This document shows positions 48,079-56,966 of a DNA stretch of 64,000 nt, piece after piece. The notes below the pieces were generated by a model. The model saw only the letters and a list, made by a program, of their open reading frames with translations. It was not told where the DNA came from and did not search any database. This stretch comes from Pseudomonas sp. Root562. GTDB taxonomy: Bacteria; Pseudomonadota; Gammaproteobacteria; Pseudomonadales; Pseudomonadaceae. Where the stretch lies: assembly GCF_001427125.1 (NCBI RefSeq), contig NZ_LMGK01000004.1:118212-182211 (forward strand). Reading direction: 5' to 3'. A program made the translations under genes and the position numbers. The number at the start of each line of letters is the position of its first letter. Position 1 is the stretch's first letter.

Positions 48079-48435
48079 ATGACCGCACTTACCCAAGCCC
48101 ATTGCGAAGCCTGCCGCGCCGATGCTCCACAGGTCAGCGACGAAGAACTGCCGATCCTGATCAAGCAGATCCCGGATTGGAACATCGAAGTCCGCGACGG
48201 CATCATGCAGCTGGAAAAGATTTTCCTGTTCAAGAACTTCAAACACGCCCTGGCGTTCACCAACGCTGTCGGTGAAATCTCCGAGGCCGAAGGTCACCAC
48301 CCGGGCCTGCTGACCGAATGGGGCAAAGTCACCGTGACCTGGTGGAGCCACTCGATCAAAGGCTTGCACCGCAATGACTTCATCATGGCCGCGCGCACTG
48401 ACATCGTTGCCAAGGACGCCGAGGGCCGCAAGTAA
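48079..48435 (+). CDS. phhB: Pterin-4a-carbinolamine dehydratase PhhB
   Basis: PhhB regenerates the pterin cofactor after each hydroxylase cycle. The 118-residue product carries the dehydratase motif around [19 protein letters not shown] followed by [14 protein letters not shown], containing the conserved His-His-Pro and downstream His and Asp. It begins 104 bases after phhA, with AGGA before the ATG, and its stop overlaps the phhC start by one base (TAATG). Confidence 0.96.
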   Translation: MTALTQAHCEACRADAPQVSDEELPILIKQIPDWNIEVRDGIMQLEKIFLFKNFKHALAFTNAVGEISEAEGHHPGLLTEWGKVTVTWWSHSIKGLHRNDFIMAARTDIVAKDAEGRK

Positions 48436-49628
48436 TGCACTTCGACGCCATCGGCCGCGTGCCCGGCGACCCGATCCTGGGCCTGATGGAGGCTTATGCG
48501 CAGGACCCCAACCCGCGCAAGTTCGACCTTGGCGTGGGCGTCTATAAGGACGCCCAGGGCCTGACGCCGATTCCGCAATCGGTGAAGCTGGCCGAGGCGC
48601 GTCTGGTGGAACGTCAGACCACCAAGACCTACATTGGTGGTCACGGCGAACCTGCATTTGGCAAAGCGATCAATGAATTGGTGCTTGGCGCCGATTCCAA
48701 GCTGATCGAGTCACAGCGCGCTGGCGCCACCCAAACGCCCGGCGGCACCGGAGCGTTGCGCCTGAGCGCTGACTTCATCGCCCAATGCCTGCCGGGGCGC
48801 GGGGTATGGCTGAGCAACCCGACCTGGCCGATCCACGAAACGATTTTCGCGGCAGCCAAGGTCAAGGTCAGTCATTACCCGTACGTGGGCAGTGACAACC
48901 GACTTGACGTCGACGGGATGCTCGCAGCGCTTAACGAGGCCCCAAAGGGCGACGTGGTGTTGCTGCATGCCTGCTGCCACAACCCGACCGGGTTCGATCT
49001 GTCCCACGAGGATTGGCGCCGGGTGCTTGAAGTTGTTCGCAGACGCGATCTGCTGCCGCTGATCGACTTCGCTTATCAGGGTTTTGGCGATGGTCTGGAA
49101 CAGGATGCCTGGTCCACCCGCCTGTTCGCCGCCGAGCTGCCGGAGGTGCTGATCACCAGCTCTTGCTCGAAGAACTTCGGGCTGTACCGCGACCGTACCG
49201 GTGCGCTGATTGTCTGCGCGAAAACCGCCGACAAACTCACCGATATCCGCAGTCAATTGGCCAACATCGCCCGCAACCTGTGGTCGACACCGCCGGACCA
49301 CGGTGCTGCCGTGGTCGCAACCATCCTCGGCGATCCGGAGCTCAAACGCCTGTGGGCCGACGAAGTGGAAGCGATGCGCCTGCGTATCGCCCAGCTGCGC
49401 AGCGGTCTGGTGGAAGCACTCGAGCCCCACGGTTTGCGCGAGCGATTTGCGCACATTGGCGTGCAGCGCGGGATGTTCTCCTATACCGGCCTGTCGCCGG
49501 AGCAAGTGAAGAACCTGCGCGATCACCACAGCGTGTACATGGTCAGCTCAGGCCGGGCCAACGTGGCGGGGATTGATGCCACGCGTCTGGATTTGCTGGC
49601 CGAGGCGATTGCCAGCGTCTGCAAGTAA
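48435..49628 (+). CDS. phhC: Aromatic amino-acid aminotransferase PhhC
   Basis: PhhC transaminates tyrosine and phenylalanine, feeding the homogentisate route. The 397-residue class I aminotransferase shows YKDAQGLTPIPQSVKLAE near the N-terminus, the HACCHNPTGFD motif, and the PLP-binding lysine K246 in SSCSKNFGLYRDR. It is the third gene of the phh operon and is translationally coupled to phhB. A REPIN-like repeat follows. Confidence 0.96.
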   Translation: MHFDAIGRVPGDPILGLMEAYAQDPNPRKFDLGVGVYKDAQGLTPIPQSVKLAEARLVERQTTKTYIGGHGEPAFGKAINELVLGADSKLIESQRAGATQTPGGTGALRLSADFIAQCLPGRGVWLSNPTWPIHETIFAAAKVKVSHYPYVGSDNRLDVDGMLAALNEAPKGDVVLLHACCHNPTGFDLSHEDWRRVLEVVRRRDLLPLIDFAYQGFGDGLEQDAWSTRLFAAELPEVLITSSCSKNFGLYRDRTGALIVCAKTADKLTDIRSQLANIARNLWSTPPDHGAAVVATILGDPELKRLWADEVEAMRLRIAQLRSGLVEALEPHGLRERFAHIGVQRGMFSYTGLSPEQVKNLRDHHSVYMVSSGRANVAGIDATRLDLLAEAIASVCK

Positions 49629-49651
49629 AATCGCAAATACTGCGAGTCCCT

Positions 49652-49742
49652 CTGTGGGAGCGAGCCTGCTCGCGATAGCGGTCAATCAGTCAACAACACC
49701 GTTGAATGACACACCGCATCGCGAGCAGGCTCGCTCCCACAG
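49652..49742. repeat. REPIN-like inverted repeat after phhC
   Basis: Perfect 25-base arms (CTGTGGGAGCGAGCCTGCTC.. ) are spaced by about 40 bases. It lies between phhC and a tiny gene and may stabilise the phh transcript end. Confidence 0.88.
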
Positions 49743-49903
49743 TTGTATGTGCGCGAATCTACCGATTTGTATAGACAACTCCATCCGTCGAAACAAATGG
49801 ATATAAAAGTCCGATTGTCATTTTTAGTGCTGTATCCTGCCCAGGCTTTTTTAAAAGCGCGGATCTACCAGATCTATCAACAGACTTAGCGAGGAGCGCA
49901 ACC

Positions 49904-50035
49904 ATGCACGAGATTCCTAATCTCCCCTTCCCAAGCCTGCACGTACCTGAGCAGACGACCACGCAACAAGCCGGTGCCCAACAGCCCGAGCCAAAAGAAG
50001 CACCTGACAGCCGCCAGGCCGACAGAGAAGACTGA
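49904..50035 (+). CDS. 43-residue conserved-looking small protein of unknown function
   Basis: A short frame begins MHEIPNLPFPSLHVPEQTTT and ends SRQADRED. It has an excellent ribosome site (GAGGAG, seven bases before the ATG) and is followed by a perfect 13-base hairpin and then a second small gene. The sequence is Pro/Gln/Glu-rich and probably disordered, with no membrane segment. I recognise no family. The strong ribosome site is the main reason to believe it. Confidence 0.6.
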   Translation: MHEIPNLPFPSLHVPEQTTTQQAGAQQPEPKEAPDSRQADRED

Positions 50036-50054
50036 AACACCCGCCGTACAGACC

Positions 50055-50086
50055 GTGTGGAAAGCGCTAACATGCGCTTTCCACAC
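50055..50086. other. Perfect 13-bp hairpin between two small genes
   Basis: GTGTGGAAAGCGC and its exact complement are separated by a six-base loop. No T run follows on the plus strand, so this is not a standard terminator. It could be an mRNA stabilising or processing element, since 21 bases later the next small gene starts. Confidence 0.7.
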
Positions 50087-50107
50087 TGCCTGAACGAGCC
50101 TTGAACC

Positions 50108-50293
50108 ATGACCGATGAATTTAGCGAAGCCCAGGCCAGCGTCCTGATCGGCACCGCCGAGAAAATGATCGAGATCTGGAATCGCCTCTCCCCCGAGAAA
50201 CAAGCCGCTTTGCTTGCCCGCTTCGGCACCGAAGAAAATGCCTTGGCTGCACTGGTCACCACGCAACTGGTTGCCCCTGCCAAGCCCGAGTGA
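50108..50293 (+). CDS. 61-residue small protein of unknown function
   Basis: The product MTDEFSEAQASVLIGTAEKM.. is a soluble, helix-prone protein with the amphipathic stretch IWNRLSPEKQAALLARFGT. I do not recognise a family. It follows the hairpin at 50055-50086 and precedes the MFS gene by about 100 bases. A GAGCC before the ATG is a modest ribosome site. Codon use looks like its neighbours. Confidence 0.65.
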   Translation: MTDEFSEAQASVLIGTAEKMIEIWNRLSPEKQAALLARFGTEENALAALVTTQLVAPAKPE

Positions 50294-50392
50294 CACCGCC
50301 CGGCAAATAGTTTTACTTTTTCGCAACCCACGACAGCCAGCCCCGCTATCATAAGCAGCCTATCTATCCTGCTTTACCGTGGACCTTTACCC

Positions 50393-51592
50393 ATGCCTGA
50401 ACACCAGCGCCCCTTGGCGGTCACGCTGCAAGTTGTATCCATCGTCCTTTTTACCTTCATCGGCTACCTGAACATCGGCATCCCCTTGGCCGTATTGCCC
50501 GGTTATGTCCATAGCGACCTGGGCTTCGGCGCAGTGATTGCGGGCCTGGTAATCAGCGTGCAATACCTGGCCACCCTGCTCAGCCGCCCGTATGCCGGGA
50601 AAATCATCGACAACAAAGGCAGCAAACTGGCGGTCATGTATGGCCTCGCCGGTTGTGGCTTGAGCGGTGTGTTCATGCTGATTTCAGCCTGGACGCAAAG
50701 CTTGCCGATGCTCAGCCTGATCAGCCTGTTGATCGGCCGCCTGGTCCTGGGCAGCGCGGAAAGTCTGGTGGGCTCGGGTTCAATTGGCTGGGGCATCGGC
50801 CGGGTCGGCGCGGCGAACACCGCCAAGGTCATTTCGTGGAACGGTATTGCCAGCTATGGCGCGCTGGCGGTCGGCGCGCCGCTGGGCGTATTGCTGGTCA
50901 GCAAAATGGGCTTGTGGAGCATGGGCGTCAGCATCGTGCTGCTGGCTGCGCTTGGCCTGCTGCTGGCCTGGCCGAAAACCGCCGCGCCCATTGTTGTCGG
51001 TGAGCGCTTGCCATTCATGCATGTGCTCGGCCGAGTATTGCCGCACGGCTGCGGCCTGGCCTTGGGCTCCATCGGTTTCGGCACCATCGCCACGTTCATT
51101 ACGTTGTATTACGCCACGCAGCACTGGGACAACGCGGTGTTATGCCTGAGCCTGTTCGGTGCCAGCTTCATTGGCGCGCGCCTTTTGTTCGGCAACCTGA
51201 TCAACCGCCTCGGCGGCTTTCGCGTGGCGATTGCCTGTTTGTCGGTAGAAACCCTGGGCCTGTTGTTGCTGTGGCTGGCACCCGACGCGTACTGGGCGCT
51301 GGCAGGCGCGGCTTTGACGGGTTTCGGTTTCTCGCTGGTGTTTCCGGCGCTCGGTGTGGAAGCGGTCAATCTGGTGCCCGCCTCCAGCCGTGGCGCGGCA
51401 GTGGGGGCTTATTCACTGTTCATCGATTTGTCGCTGGGGATCACCGGACCGCTGGCCGGTGCCATTGCGGCCGGTTTCGGTTTTGCGTCAATCTTTTTGT
51501 TCGCCGCGCTGGCGGCACTCAGTGGCCTGGCGCTCAGCGTCTACTTGTATCGTCAGGCTCCGAAGCTGCGTGAAACCCGGGATGCGCGCTAG
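50393..51592 (+). CDS. Major facilitator superfamily transporter
   Basis: This 399-residue protein has about twelve hydrophobic helices and typical MFS loop motifs: [15 protein letters not shown] between helices 2 and 3, and [24 protein letters not shown] in the fifth-helix region. It resembles the YfcJ/YhhS type of sugar or drug exporters, but the substrate cannot be told from the sequence. Its TAG stop lies within a CTAG shared with the convergent arfB stop. Confidence 0.9.
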   Translation: MPEHQRPLAVTLQVVSIVLFTFIGYLNIGIPLAVLPGYVHSDLGFGAVIAGLVISVQYLATLLSRPYAGKIIDNKGSKLAVMYGLAGCGLSGVFMLISAWTQSLPMLSLISLLIGRLVLGSAESLVGSGSIGWGIGRVGAANTAKVISWNGIASYGALAVGAPLGVLLVSKMGLWSMGVSIVLLAALGLLLAWPKTAAPIVVGERLPFMHVLGRVLPHGCGLALGSIGFGTIATFITLYYATQHWDNAVLCLSLFGASFIGARLLFGNLINRLGGFRVAIACLSVETLGLLLLWLAPDAYWALAGAALTGFGFSLVFPALGVEAVNLVPASSRGAAVGAYSLFIDLSLGITGPLAGAIAAGFGFASIFLFAALAALSGLALSVYLYRQAPKLRETRDAR

Positions 51593-52002
51593 AAATCGAC
51601 CTTGCCACGCCCGGCCTTGATGTTGCCGCGCTTGCTCTTGGATTCGAGCCGACGGGTTTTCGAGCCAAGGGTCGGTTTGGTCGGGCGGCGTTTCTTTTCG
51701 ACCTTGGTGGCGCTCTGGATCAGCTCGACCAAACGCTCCAGGGCATCGGCGCGGTTCTGTTCTTGCGTGCGATATTGCTGGGCCTTGATGATCAGCACGC
51801 CGTCACTGGTGATCCGACTGTCGCGCAACGCCAGCAGCCGCTCCTTGTAGAACTCAGGCAAGGAAGACGCCGGAATGTCGAAGCGCAGGTGCACCGCGCT
51901 CGACACCTTGTTGACGTTCTGCCCACCCGCGCCCTGGGCACGAATGGCGGTCAACTCGATCTCGGCATCCGGCAGATGCACATTGTTGGAAATCACCAGC
52001 AT
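51589..52002 (-). CDS. arfB: Alternative ribosome-rescue factor ArfB (YaeJ)
   Basis: ArfB is a codon-independent peptidyl-tRNA hydrolase that frees stalled ribosomes. The 137-residue product has the catalytic GGQ motif (26-28, [16 protein letters not shown]) and the basic C-terminal tail that enters the empty mRNA channel ([20 protein letters not shown] and onward to GKVDF). I used the ATG at 52002 ([11 protein letters not shown]). A longer frame reads through a REPIN-like repeat and is not credible. Confidence 0.95.
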   Translation of the reverse strand: MLVISNNVHLPDAEIELTAIRAQGAGGQNVNKVSSAVHLRFDIPASSLPEFYKERLLALRDSRITSDGVLIIKAQQYRTQEQNRADALERLVELIQSATKVEKKRRPTKPTLGSKTRRLESKSKRGNIKAGRGKVDF

Positions 52003-52057
52003 GGAAAAACGTCCGTAGTCAGAGCGTGCAGGATACCGCGAATGATGCGCTGATAAA

Positions 52058-52152
52058 CCTGTGGGAGCGGGCTTGCCCGCGAATAGGCCGGCACATTCAA
52101 TATTGATAGCGCCTGACACTCCGCCATCGCGGGCAAGCCCGCTCCCACAGGG
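52058..52152. repeat. REPIN-like inverted repeat between arfB and aroP
   Basis: Arms of about 24 bases (CCTGTGGGAGCGGGCTTGCC.. and complement) enclose about 45 bases. It lies between the arfB start and the aroP terminator. Confidence 0.87.
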
Positions 52153-52172
52153 TTTTGTGTGAAGCCTGAAAA

Positions 52173-52208
52173 CAAAAAACCCGGCACTTGGCCGGGTTTG
52201 TTGTTTTT
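52173..52208. terminator. Intrinsic terminator after aroP
   Basis: A nine-base stem (AAACCCGGC / GCCGGGTTT) with a five-base loop has A-rich sequence on the left, giving a T run for minus-strand transcripts leaving aroP. Confidence 0.88.
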
Positions 52209-52216
52209 GCGCGGAG

Positions 52217-53629
52217 TTACTCCACCGCTGCCTGCATGGCACGTTGGGCACTGCGCTTGTTCTTGATGCCGTAGCAAACCCACATGAACACGACCCACAC
52301 CGGAATCGCGTACACCGAGATCTGGATCCCCGGGATCATCAGCATCACGCCAAGGATGAACACCACGAACGCCAGGCAGACGTAGTTCCCGTACGGGTAC
52401 CACAAGGCCTTGAACAACGGCGTCTGTCTGGTTTTGTTCATGTGCTGGCGGAACTTGAAGTGCGAGAAGCTGATCATCGCCCAGTTGATCACCAGGGTCG
52501 CTACTACCAGCGACATCAGCAGTTCCAGTGCGTTCTGTGGAATCAGGTAGTTCAGCAGGACCGCAATCAACGTCACCGCAGCCGACGCCAGGATCGAACG
52601 AACCGGCACGCCACGCTTGTCGATCTTCGCCAGAGCTTTCGGCGCATCGCCCTGTTCGGCCATGCCCAACAGCATGCGGCTGTTGCAGTAGGTGCCGCTG
52701 TTGTACACCGACAACGCCGCCGTCAGGACCACGAAGTTGAGGATGTGCGCGGCGGTGTTGCTGCCCAGCATCGAGAACACTTGCACGAACGGGCTGCCGC
52801 TGTAGGAATCACCGGAAGCGTTCAGGGTAGTCAGCAGGCTGTCCCATGGAGTCAGCGACAGCAGGATCACCAGTGCGCCGATGTAGAAAATCAGGATCCG
52901 GTAGATCACCTGGTTGATCGCTTTCGGGATCACGGTTTTCGGTTTGTCGGCTTCGGCGGCGGTAAAACCGAGCATTTCCAGGCCGCCGAAAGAGAACATG
53001 ATGATTGCCATGGCCATCACCAGACCGCTGACACCGTTCGGGAAGAAGCCACCGTGGGACCACAGATTGCTCACCGCAGCCTGTGGGCCGCCGTTACCGC
53101 TGACCAGCAGATAGCTGCCCAGGCCGATCATGCCGACAATCGCCACGACCTTGATGATCGCGAACCAGAACTCGGCCTCGCCAAACACTTTGACGTTGGC
53201 CAGGTTGATCAAATTGATCAGCACGAAGAACGCTGCCGCGGTGGCCCAGGTCGGGATGTCCGGCGCCCAGTAGTGAATGTATTTGCCGACGGCCGTCAGC
53301 TCGGACATGCCCACCAGGATGTACAGGATCCAGCAGTTCCAGCCCGAGAGGAAACCGGCAAAACCGCCCCAGTATTTGTGTGCGAAGTGGCTGAAGGAAC
53401 CGGCCACCGGCTCTTCGACGATCATTTCGCCCAGTTGGCGCATGATCATGAAGGCAATGAAGCCGCAAATGGCGTAGCCGAGAATCATCGACGGCCCGGC
53501 GGATTTCAGCACCCCGGCCGAACCGAGGAACAAACCGGTACCGATCGCGCCACCGAGGGCAATCAGTTGAATGTGGCGATTTTTCAGGCCGCGTTTCAGC
53601 TCGCCTGAATGCGAGTTTTGTCCACTCAT
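52217..53629 (-). CDS. aroP: Aromatic amino-acid permease AroP
   Basis: This is an APC-family proton symporter for phenylalanine, tyrosine and tryptophan. The 470-residue protein closely follows E. coli AroP, with [58 protein letters not shown] and [12 protein letters not shown]. About twelve membrane helices are apparent. I chose the ATG at 53629 ([11 protein letters not shown]). Proximity to phhABC suggests uptake coupled to catabolism, possibly under PhhR, but I find only a half-site upstream. Confidence 0.93.
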   Translation of the reverse strand: MSGQNSHSGELKRGLKNRHIQLIALGGAIGTGLFLGSAGVLKSAGPSMILGYAICGFIAFMIMRQLGEMIVEEPVAGSFSHFAHKYWGGFAGFLSGWNCWILYILVGMSELTAVGKYIHYWAPDIPTWATAAAFFVLINLINLANVKVFGEAEFWFAIIKVVAIVGMIGLGSYLLVSGNGGPQAAVSNLWSHGGFFPNGVSGLVMAMAIIMFSFGGLEMLGFTAAEADKPKTVIPKAINQVIYRILIFYIGALVILLSLTPWDSLLTTLNASGDSYSGSPFVQVFSMLGSNTAAHILNFVVLTAALSVYNSGTYCNSRMLLGMAEQGDAPKALAKIDKRGVPVRSILASAAVTLIAVLLNYLIPQNALELLMSLVVATLVINWAMISFSHFKFRQHMNKTRQTPLFKALWYPYGNYVCLAFVVFILGVMLMIPGIQISVYAIPVWVVFMWVCYGIKNKRSAQRAMQAAVE

Positions 53630-54432
53630 GAAAAGGGTCTCACGCAAGGTTTGATGATGTTCAGAAGACGTTGCTGCTCAGCAAAGGCGTTAAGCGGCAC
53701 CGATCAAACCCCAGCGCAGGCACCAGGAGTTCAGCGTATTTACAACGGTCATGCGTCACCTGTTTGTTTTTATCTGTGACGAAATCGAACCCGACACGCT
53801 CGTGACGCGGCGGAGTGAACAAGGCGGATAGCCTTGAGGTTTGCGCAGATGCGCAGGAGGTCACAGGTAAAACGCGCGCATTGTACACCGCTAACCCCCT
53901 GCTGCCAGACCCGCTGGACAAGCGTGTCTATGGCCGGGATTGCCCGTGTCCGTCCCGATCGAATCGGACGGCTGCAAATAAAGGATCAGACCCTTGCGGA
54001 TCAGCGACAGGGACGAATAACCAAACGCCCCTTGCGGAGAAATGAAAACGGATTGCGGCGTTCATTGCGCCTCCTTTTTGTTATGCACCTGCACGACAGG
54101 CATGGCGCGCATCTGACCCTGCATGGCGTATTGAAACAAGCGGGCTAGAGCGGTGAAAGATGGATGCGAGGCAATGGCGCGTAAGAATTTTCTTACGAAA
54201 CCAAGGGGAAGGCGATTTCATGGGGTTTACCCGTTGATTTCGTCATGAAATCTTTACAGGCTGTAATTTTGGCTTTCCACCTTGGGCAACTCTGTGCTGC
54301 ATATGGCGCCATCGCGGGCAAGCCCACAGGGATCTGTGTTTTATTCACTGTTTTGTGCCCGGCATAGAACGCTGTGGGAGTGGGCTTGCCCGCGATGAGG
54401 CCTTTAAAAACAGCACAGACATAAAGCCGGAC
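53630..54432. other. 800-bp interval between aroP and rluB with no recognised gene
   Basis: Short open frames exist on both strands but none has a ribosome site with plausible protein sequence. It holds a TTTACA half-site for TyrR-type regulators (53739-53744), two CCTTGCGGA repeats about 40 bases apart (around 53992 and 54031), and the REPIN-like repeat at 54311-54396. The aroP promoter must lie here. A small RNA is possible but I cannot show one. Confidence 0.6.
54311..54396. repeat. Degraded REPIN-like inverted repeat before rluB terminator
   Basis: The right arm (CTGTGGGAGTGGGCTTGCCC..) is complete. The left arm has lost the GCTCC block, leaving ATCGCGGGCAAGCCCACAGG. Confidence 0.8.
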
Positions 54433-54465
54433 GAAAAAAAACGCCAACCCGAAGGTTGGCGTTTT
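54433..54465. terminator. Intrinsic terminator after rluB
   Basis: A ten-base stem (AACGCCAACC / GGTTGGCGTT) with a four-base loop is preceded on the plus strand by seven A, giving the T run for minus-strand transcription leaving rluB. Confidence 0.9.
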
Positions 54466-54500
54466 CACATGCAGCTTGTCGCCTGAAGCTTACCGCTGCT

Positions 54501-55721
54501 TCACTCCGGCTTGCGACGACCGAAGCCCGGGCGCTGACCCGAACCCGCTGGTGCACCACGGCGCTTGCCCGATGGCGTATCACCGTCGACCAGCTTGATC
54601 CCCGGACGCTTCGGCGCAGGCTTGGCCGGGCGCTTGGTGTCGGCCGGGCGATCCGCTACCGGCGTACCACGACCTTCGCCACGCTCGGTACGGCCATTGG
54701 CCGGGCGCGGCGTACGCGGGCCGCGCTCACCGTCCTGACGGGCAGCAGGCTTGCGACCTGGGCGCTCGCCTTCGATCTGCGGCTCACGGCTTGCACGTGG
54801 TGCGGCAGGTGCAGCGGCCGCGCCAGTGGCTGGACGCAAAGTCCGCACGCGCTCGGTCTTGGCCATCGGCCGCGACGATTTACGCTGCATCCGGTCAAGC
54901 TTGTCTTTGCTCTTGGCGTTCATCTGCGGCATTGCGACCGGCGTCAGGCCAACCTCGGCACTCAAAATGTCGACTTCGTACTGGCTCATTTCGCGCCAGC
55001 GACCCATCGGCAGGTCGGAGTTGAGGAACACCGGGCCGAAACGCACGCGCTTCAGACGGCTGACCACCAGGCCCTGGGATTCCCACAGACGACGAACTTC
55101 ACGGTTACGACCTTCCATTACCACGCAGTGATACCAGTGGTTGAAACCTTCACCACCGGGTGCCTGCTTGATATCGGTGAACTTGGCCGGGCCGTCCTCA
55201 AGGACAACGCCAGCCTTCAGGCGCTCGATCATCTCGTCGTCGACTTCGCCACGCACACGTACCGCGTATTCACGGTCCATTTCGTAGGAAGGGTGCATCA
55301 GGCGGTTGGCCAGCTCACCGTCGGTGGTAAACATCAGCAGACCGGTGGTGTTGATGTCCAGACGACCGATGTTGATCCAGCGACCCTCTTTAGGGCGCGG
55401 CATCTTGTCGAACACGGTTGGGCGGCCTTCCGGGTCGACACGGGTGCAGATCTCGCCATCGGGCTTGTTGTACATGATCACGCGGCGGACCGACTCGGCA
55501 GCCTCTTCGCGCTTGATCACCTTGCCATCGATGGTGATGGCGTCGTGCATGTCGACACGCTGGCCAAGGGTGGCGTCTTTGCCGTTGACCTTGATGCGGC
55601 CGTGGCTGATCCAGGCTTCCACGTCACGGCGCGAGCCGACGCCGATACGGGCGAGGACTTTCTGCAGTTTTTCGCCTGCTGGGCCGATTTCCTGGTCGTC
55701 TTTCTGGTCTTTGATACTCAT
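54501..55721 (-). CDS. rluB: 23S rRNA pseudouridine(2605) synthase RluB
   Basis: RluB isomerises U2605 of 23S rRNA. The 406-residue product has an S4 RNA-binding domain (about 16-60, EKLQKVLARIGVGSRRDVEAW) and an RsuA-type catalytic domain with D122 in GRLDINTTGLLMFT. A basic Pro/Arg/Lys-rich tail (about 265-406) is disordered and longer than in E. coli. A strong terminator lies downstream. Confidence 0.94.
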   Translation of the reverse strand: MSIKDQKDDQEIGPAGEKLQKVLARIGVGSRRDVEAWISHGRIKVNGKDATLGQRVDMHDAITIDGKVIKREEAAESVRRVIMYNKPDGEICTRVDPEGRPTVFDKMPRPKEGRWINIGRLDINTTGLLMFTTDGELANRLMHPSYEMDREYAVRVRGEVDDEMIERLKAGVVLEDGPAKFTDIKQAPGGEGFNHWYHCVVMEGRNREVRRLWESQGLVVSRLKRVRFGPVFLNSDLPMGRWREMSQYEVDILSAEVGLTPVAMPQMNAKSKDKLDRMQRKSSRPMAKTERVRTLRPATGAAAAPAAPRASREPQIEGERPGRKPAARQDGERGPRTPRPANGRTERGEGRGTPVADRPADTKRPAKPAPKRPGIKLVDGDTPSGKRRGAPAGSGQRPGFGRRKPE

Positions 55722-55887
55722 CTGGGCACCTCCCGGTGTGTTCTGAAAACTGGGTACTCGGGCGAAGGGATCGCCGAAGGGTCGCGAATCATACGCGCAT
55801 GCGGGCGTTTGCGCATCAGAGACTAGCCGATCGATGGTGACTTACTTAATTTTCCGCCGACCGGTGACCTCGATGGTTGCAAACCTT

Positions 55888-55976
55888 CTGTAGGAGCCGG
55901 CTTGCTGGCGATGGCATCACCACGGTGCATCGGAGGAATAGCGGTGATGCGATCGCCAGCAAGCCGGCTCCTACAG
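55888..55976. repeat. REPIN-like inverted repeat between rluB and scpB
   Basis: Perfect 25-base arms (CTGTAGGAGCCGGCTTGCTG..) flank an inner region that itself contains a GCATCACC/GGTGATGC inverted repeat. Confidence 0.87.
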
Positions 55977-55983
55977 GGTTGTG

Positions 55984-56955
55984 TCAGTCTTCGAATTGGC
56001 GGCGTTCGGCTTCGATGGCTTCGGCCAGGGCCAGGGCTTCGGCTTCTTCGTCGCTCAGTTCAGGCTCGGGTTTCGGCTGTTCCAGTGCGGCAACGGCAGC
56101 CAGGAGTTTTTCCCGGGCCTCGGCCACGCCGAGGATGTCGTCTTCCTGCTCGGGTTCAATTTCCGGCTCAGGTTCGATCTGCAAAACTTCAGTTTCGGGC
56201 TCGATGTCCGGCTGCTCCGAATCCAACTCAGGCGCCACGCCATCTCGCAACAAATCGTCGAAATCGGTCTTGATCCCCTCTTCCATGCTGTCCAGTTCCA
56301 GCAACAGCGTGTGGAAACTGGTTTCCTCCTTCGGCTCTTCCGGCTCGGCGCTGGCGTCTGCCAATTCCTGCAACGCCACCGGAACAGGCGCGTCGTCGAA
56401 ATCGAGCACAGGGTCGGGCTCCAGTTCGCGCAACTCCGCCAGCGGCGGCAGATCGTCGAGGTTTTTCAGGTTGAAGTGATCGAGAAACGCCTTGGTGGTG
56501 GCGAACATCGCCGGTTTGCCCGGCACATCGCGGTAACCGACAATACGAATCCACTCGCGCTCCATCAGCGTCTTGACGATCTGGCTGTTGACCGCCACGC
56601 CCCGCACATCTTCAATTTCGCCCCGGGTGATCGGCTGTCGATAGGCGATCAGGGCAATGGTTTCGAGCATGGCCCGCGAATAGCGCTGCGGTCGTTCCTC
56701 CCACAAGCGACCGACCCACGGCGAAAACTTCTCGCGGATTTGCAGACGATAGCCGGAAGCGACTTCTTTCAACTCGTACGCCCGGCCATCGCAAGACTTG
56801 CCGAGAAGGGTCAGGGCTTTCTTGAAAACCGCCGGCTCCGGCCGTTCGCCCTCTTCGAAAAGTTCGAACAGACGGTCCAGGGATTGCGGCTTTCCCGAGG
56901 CCAACAGAAAGGCTTCAAGCAATGGCGCCAGCTCGCGGGGTTCACTCAGGTTCAT
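55984..56955 (-). CDS. scpB: Chromosome segregation and condensation protein ScpB
   Basis: ScpB is the winged-helix subunit that clamps ScpA in the SMC condensin. The first 170 residues or so match the family (ETIALIAYRQPITRGEIEDVRGVAVNSQIVKTL). The remaining 150 are an acidic Glu/Asp/Pro-rich tail (such as EIEPEQEDDILGVAEAREK), giving 323 residues against about 190 in many bacteria. It follows scpA by 11 bases. Confidence 0.94.
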   Translation of the reverse strand: MNLSEPRELAPLLEAFLLASGKPQSLDRLFELFEEGERPEPAVFKKALTLLGKSCDGRAYELKEVASGYRLQIREKFSPWVGRLWEERPQRYSRAMLETIALIAYRQPITRGEIEDVRGVAVNSQIVKTLMEREWIRIVGYRDVPGKPAMFATTKAFLDHFNLKNLDDLPPLAELRELEPDPVLDFDDAPVPVALQELADASAEPEEPKEETSFHTLLLELDSMEEGIKTDFDDLLRDGVAPELDSEQPDIEPETEVLQIEPEPEIEPEQEDDILGVAEAREKLLAAVAALEQPKPEPELSDEEAEALALAEAIEAERRQFED

Positions 56956-56966
56956 GATTAAACTCG

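Noticed and set aside
51589..52251. An extended ArfB frame reaching 52251
   Set aside because: The extension reads through the REPIN-like repeat and the aroP terminator, and the family starts at the ATG at 52002.
53727..53744. A PhhR box upstream of aroP
   Set aside because: Only one half-site (TTTACA) is present. The other half does not match.
53922..54060. A tRNA or known structured RNA in the aroP-rluB gap
   Set aside because: No cloverleaf, anticodon arm or known riboswitch core could be built by eye.
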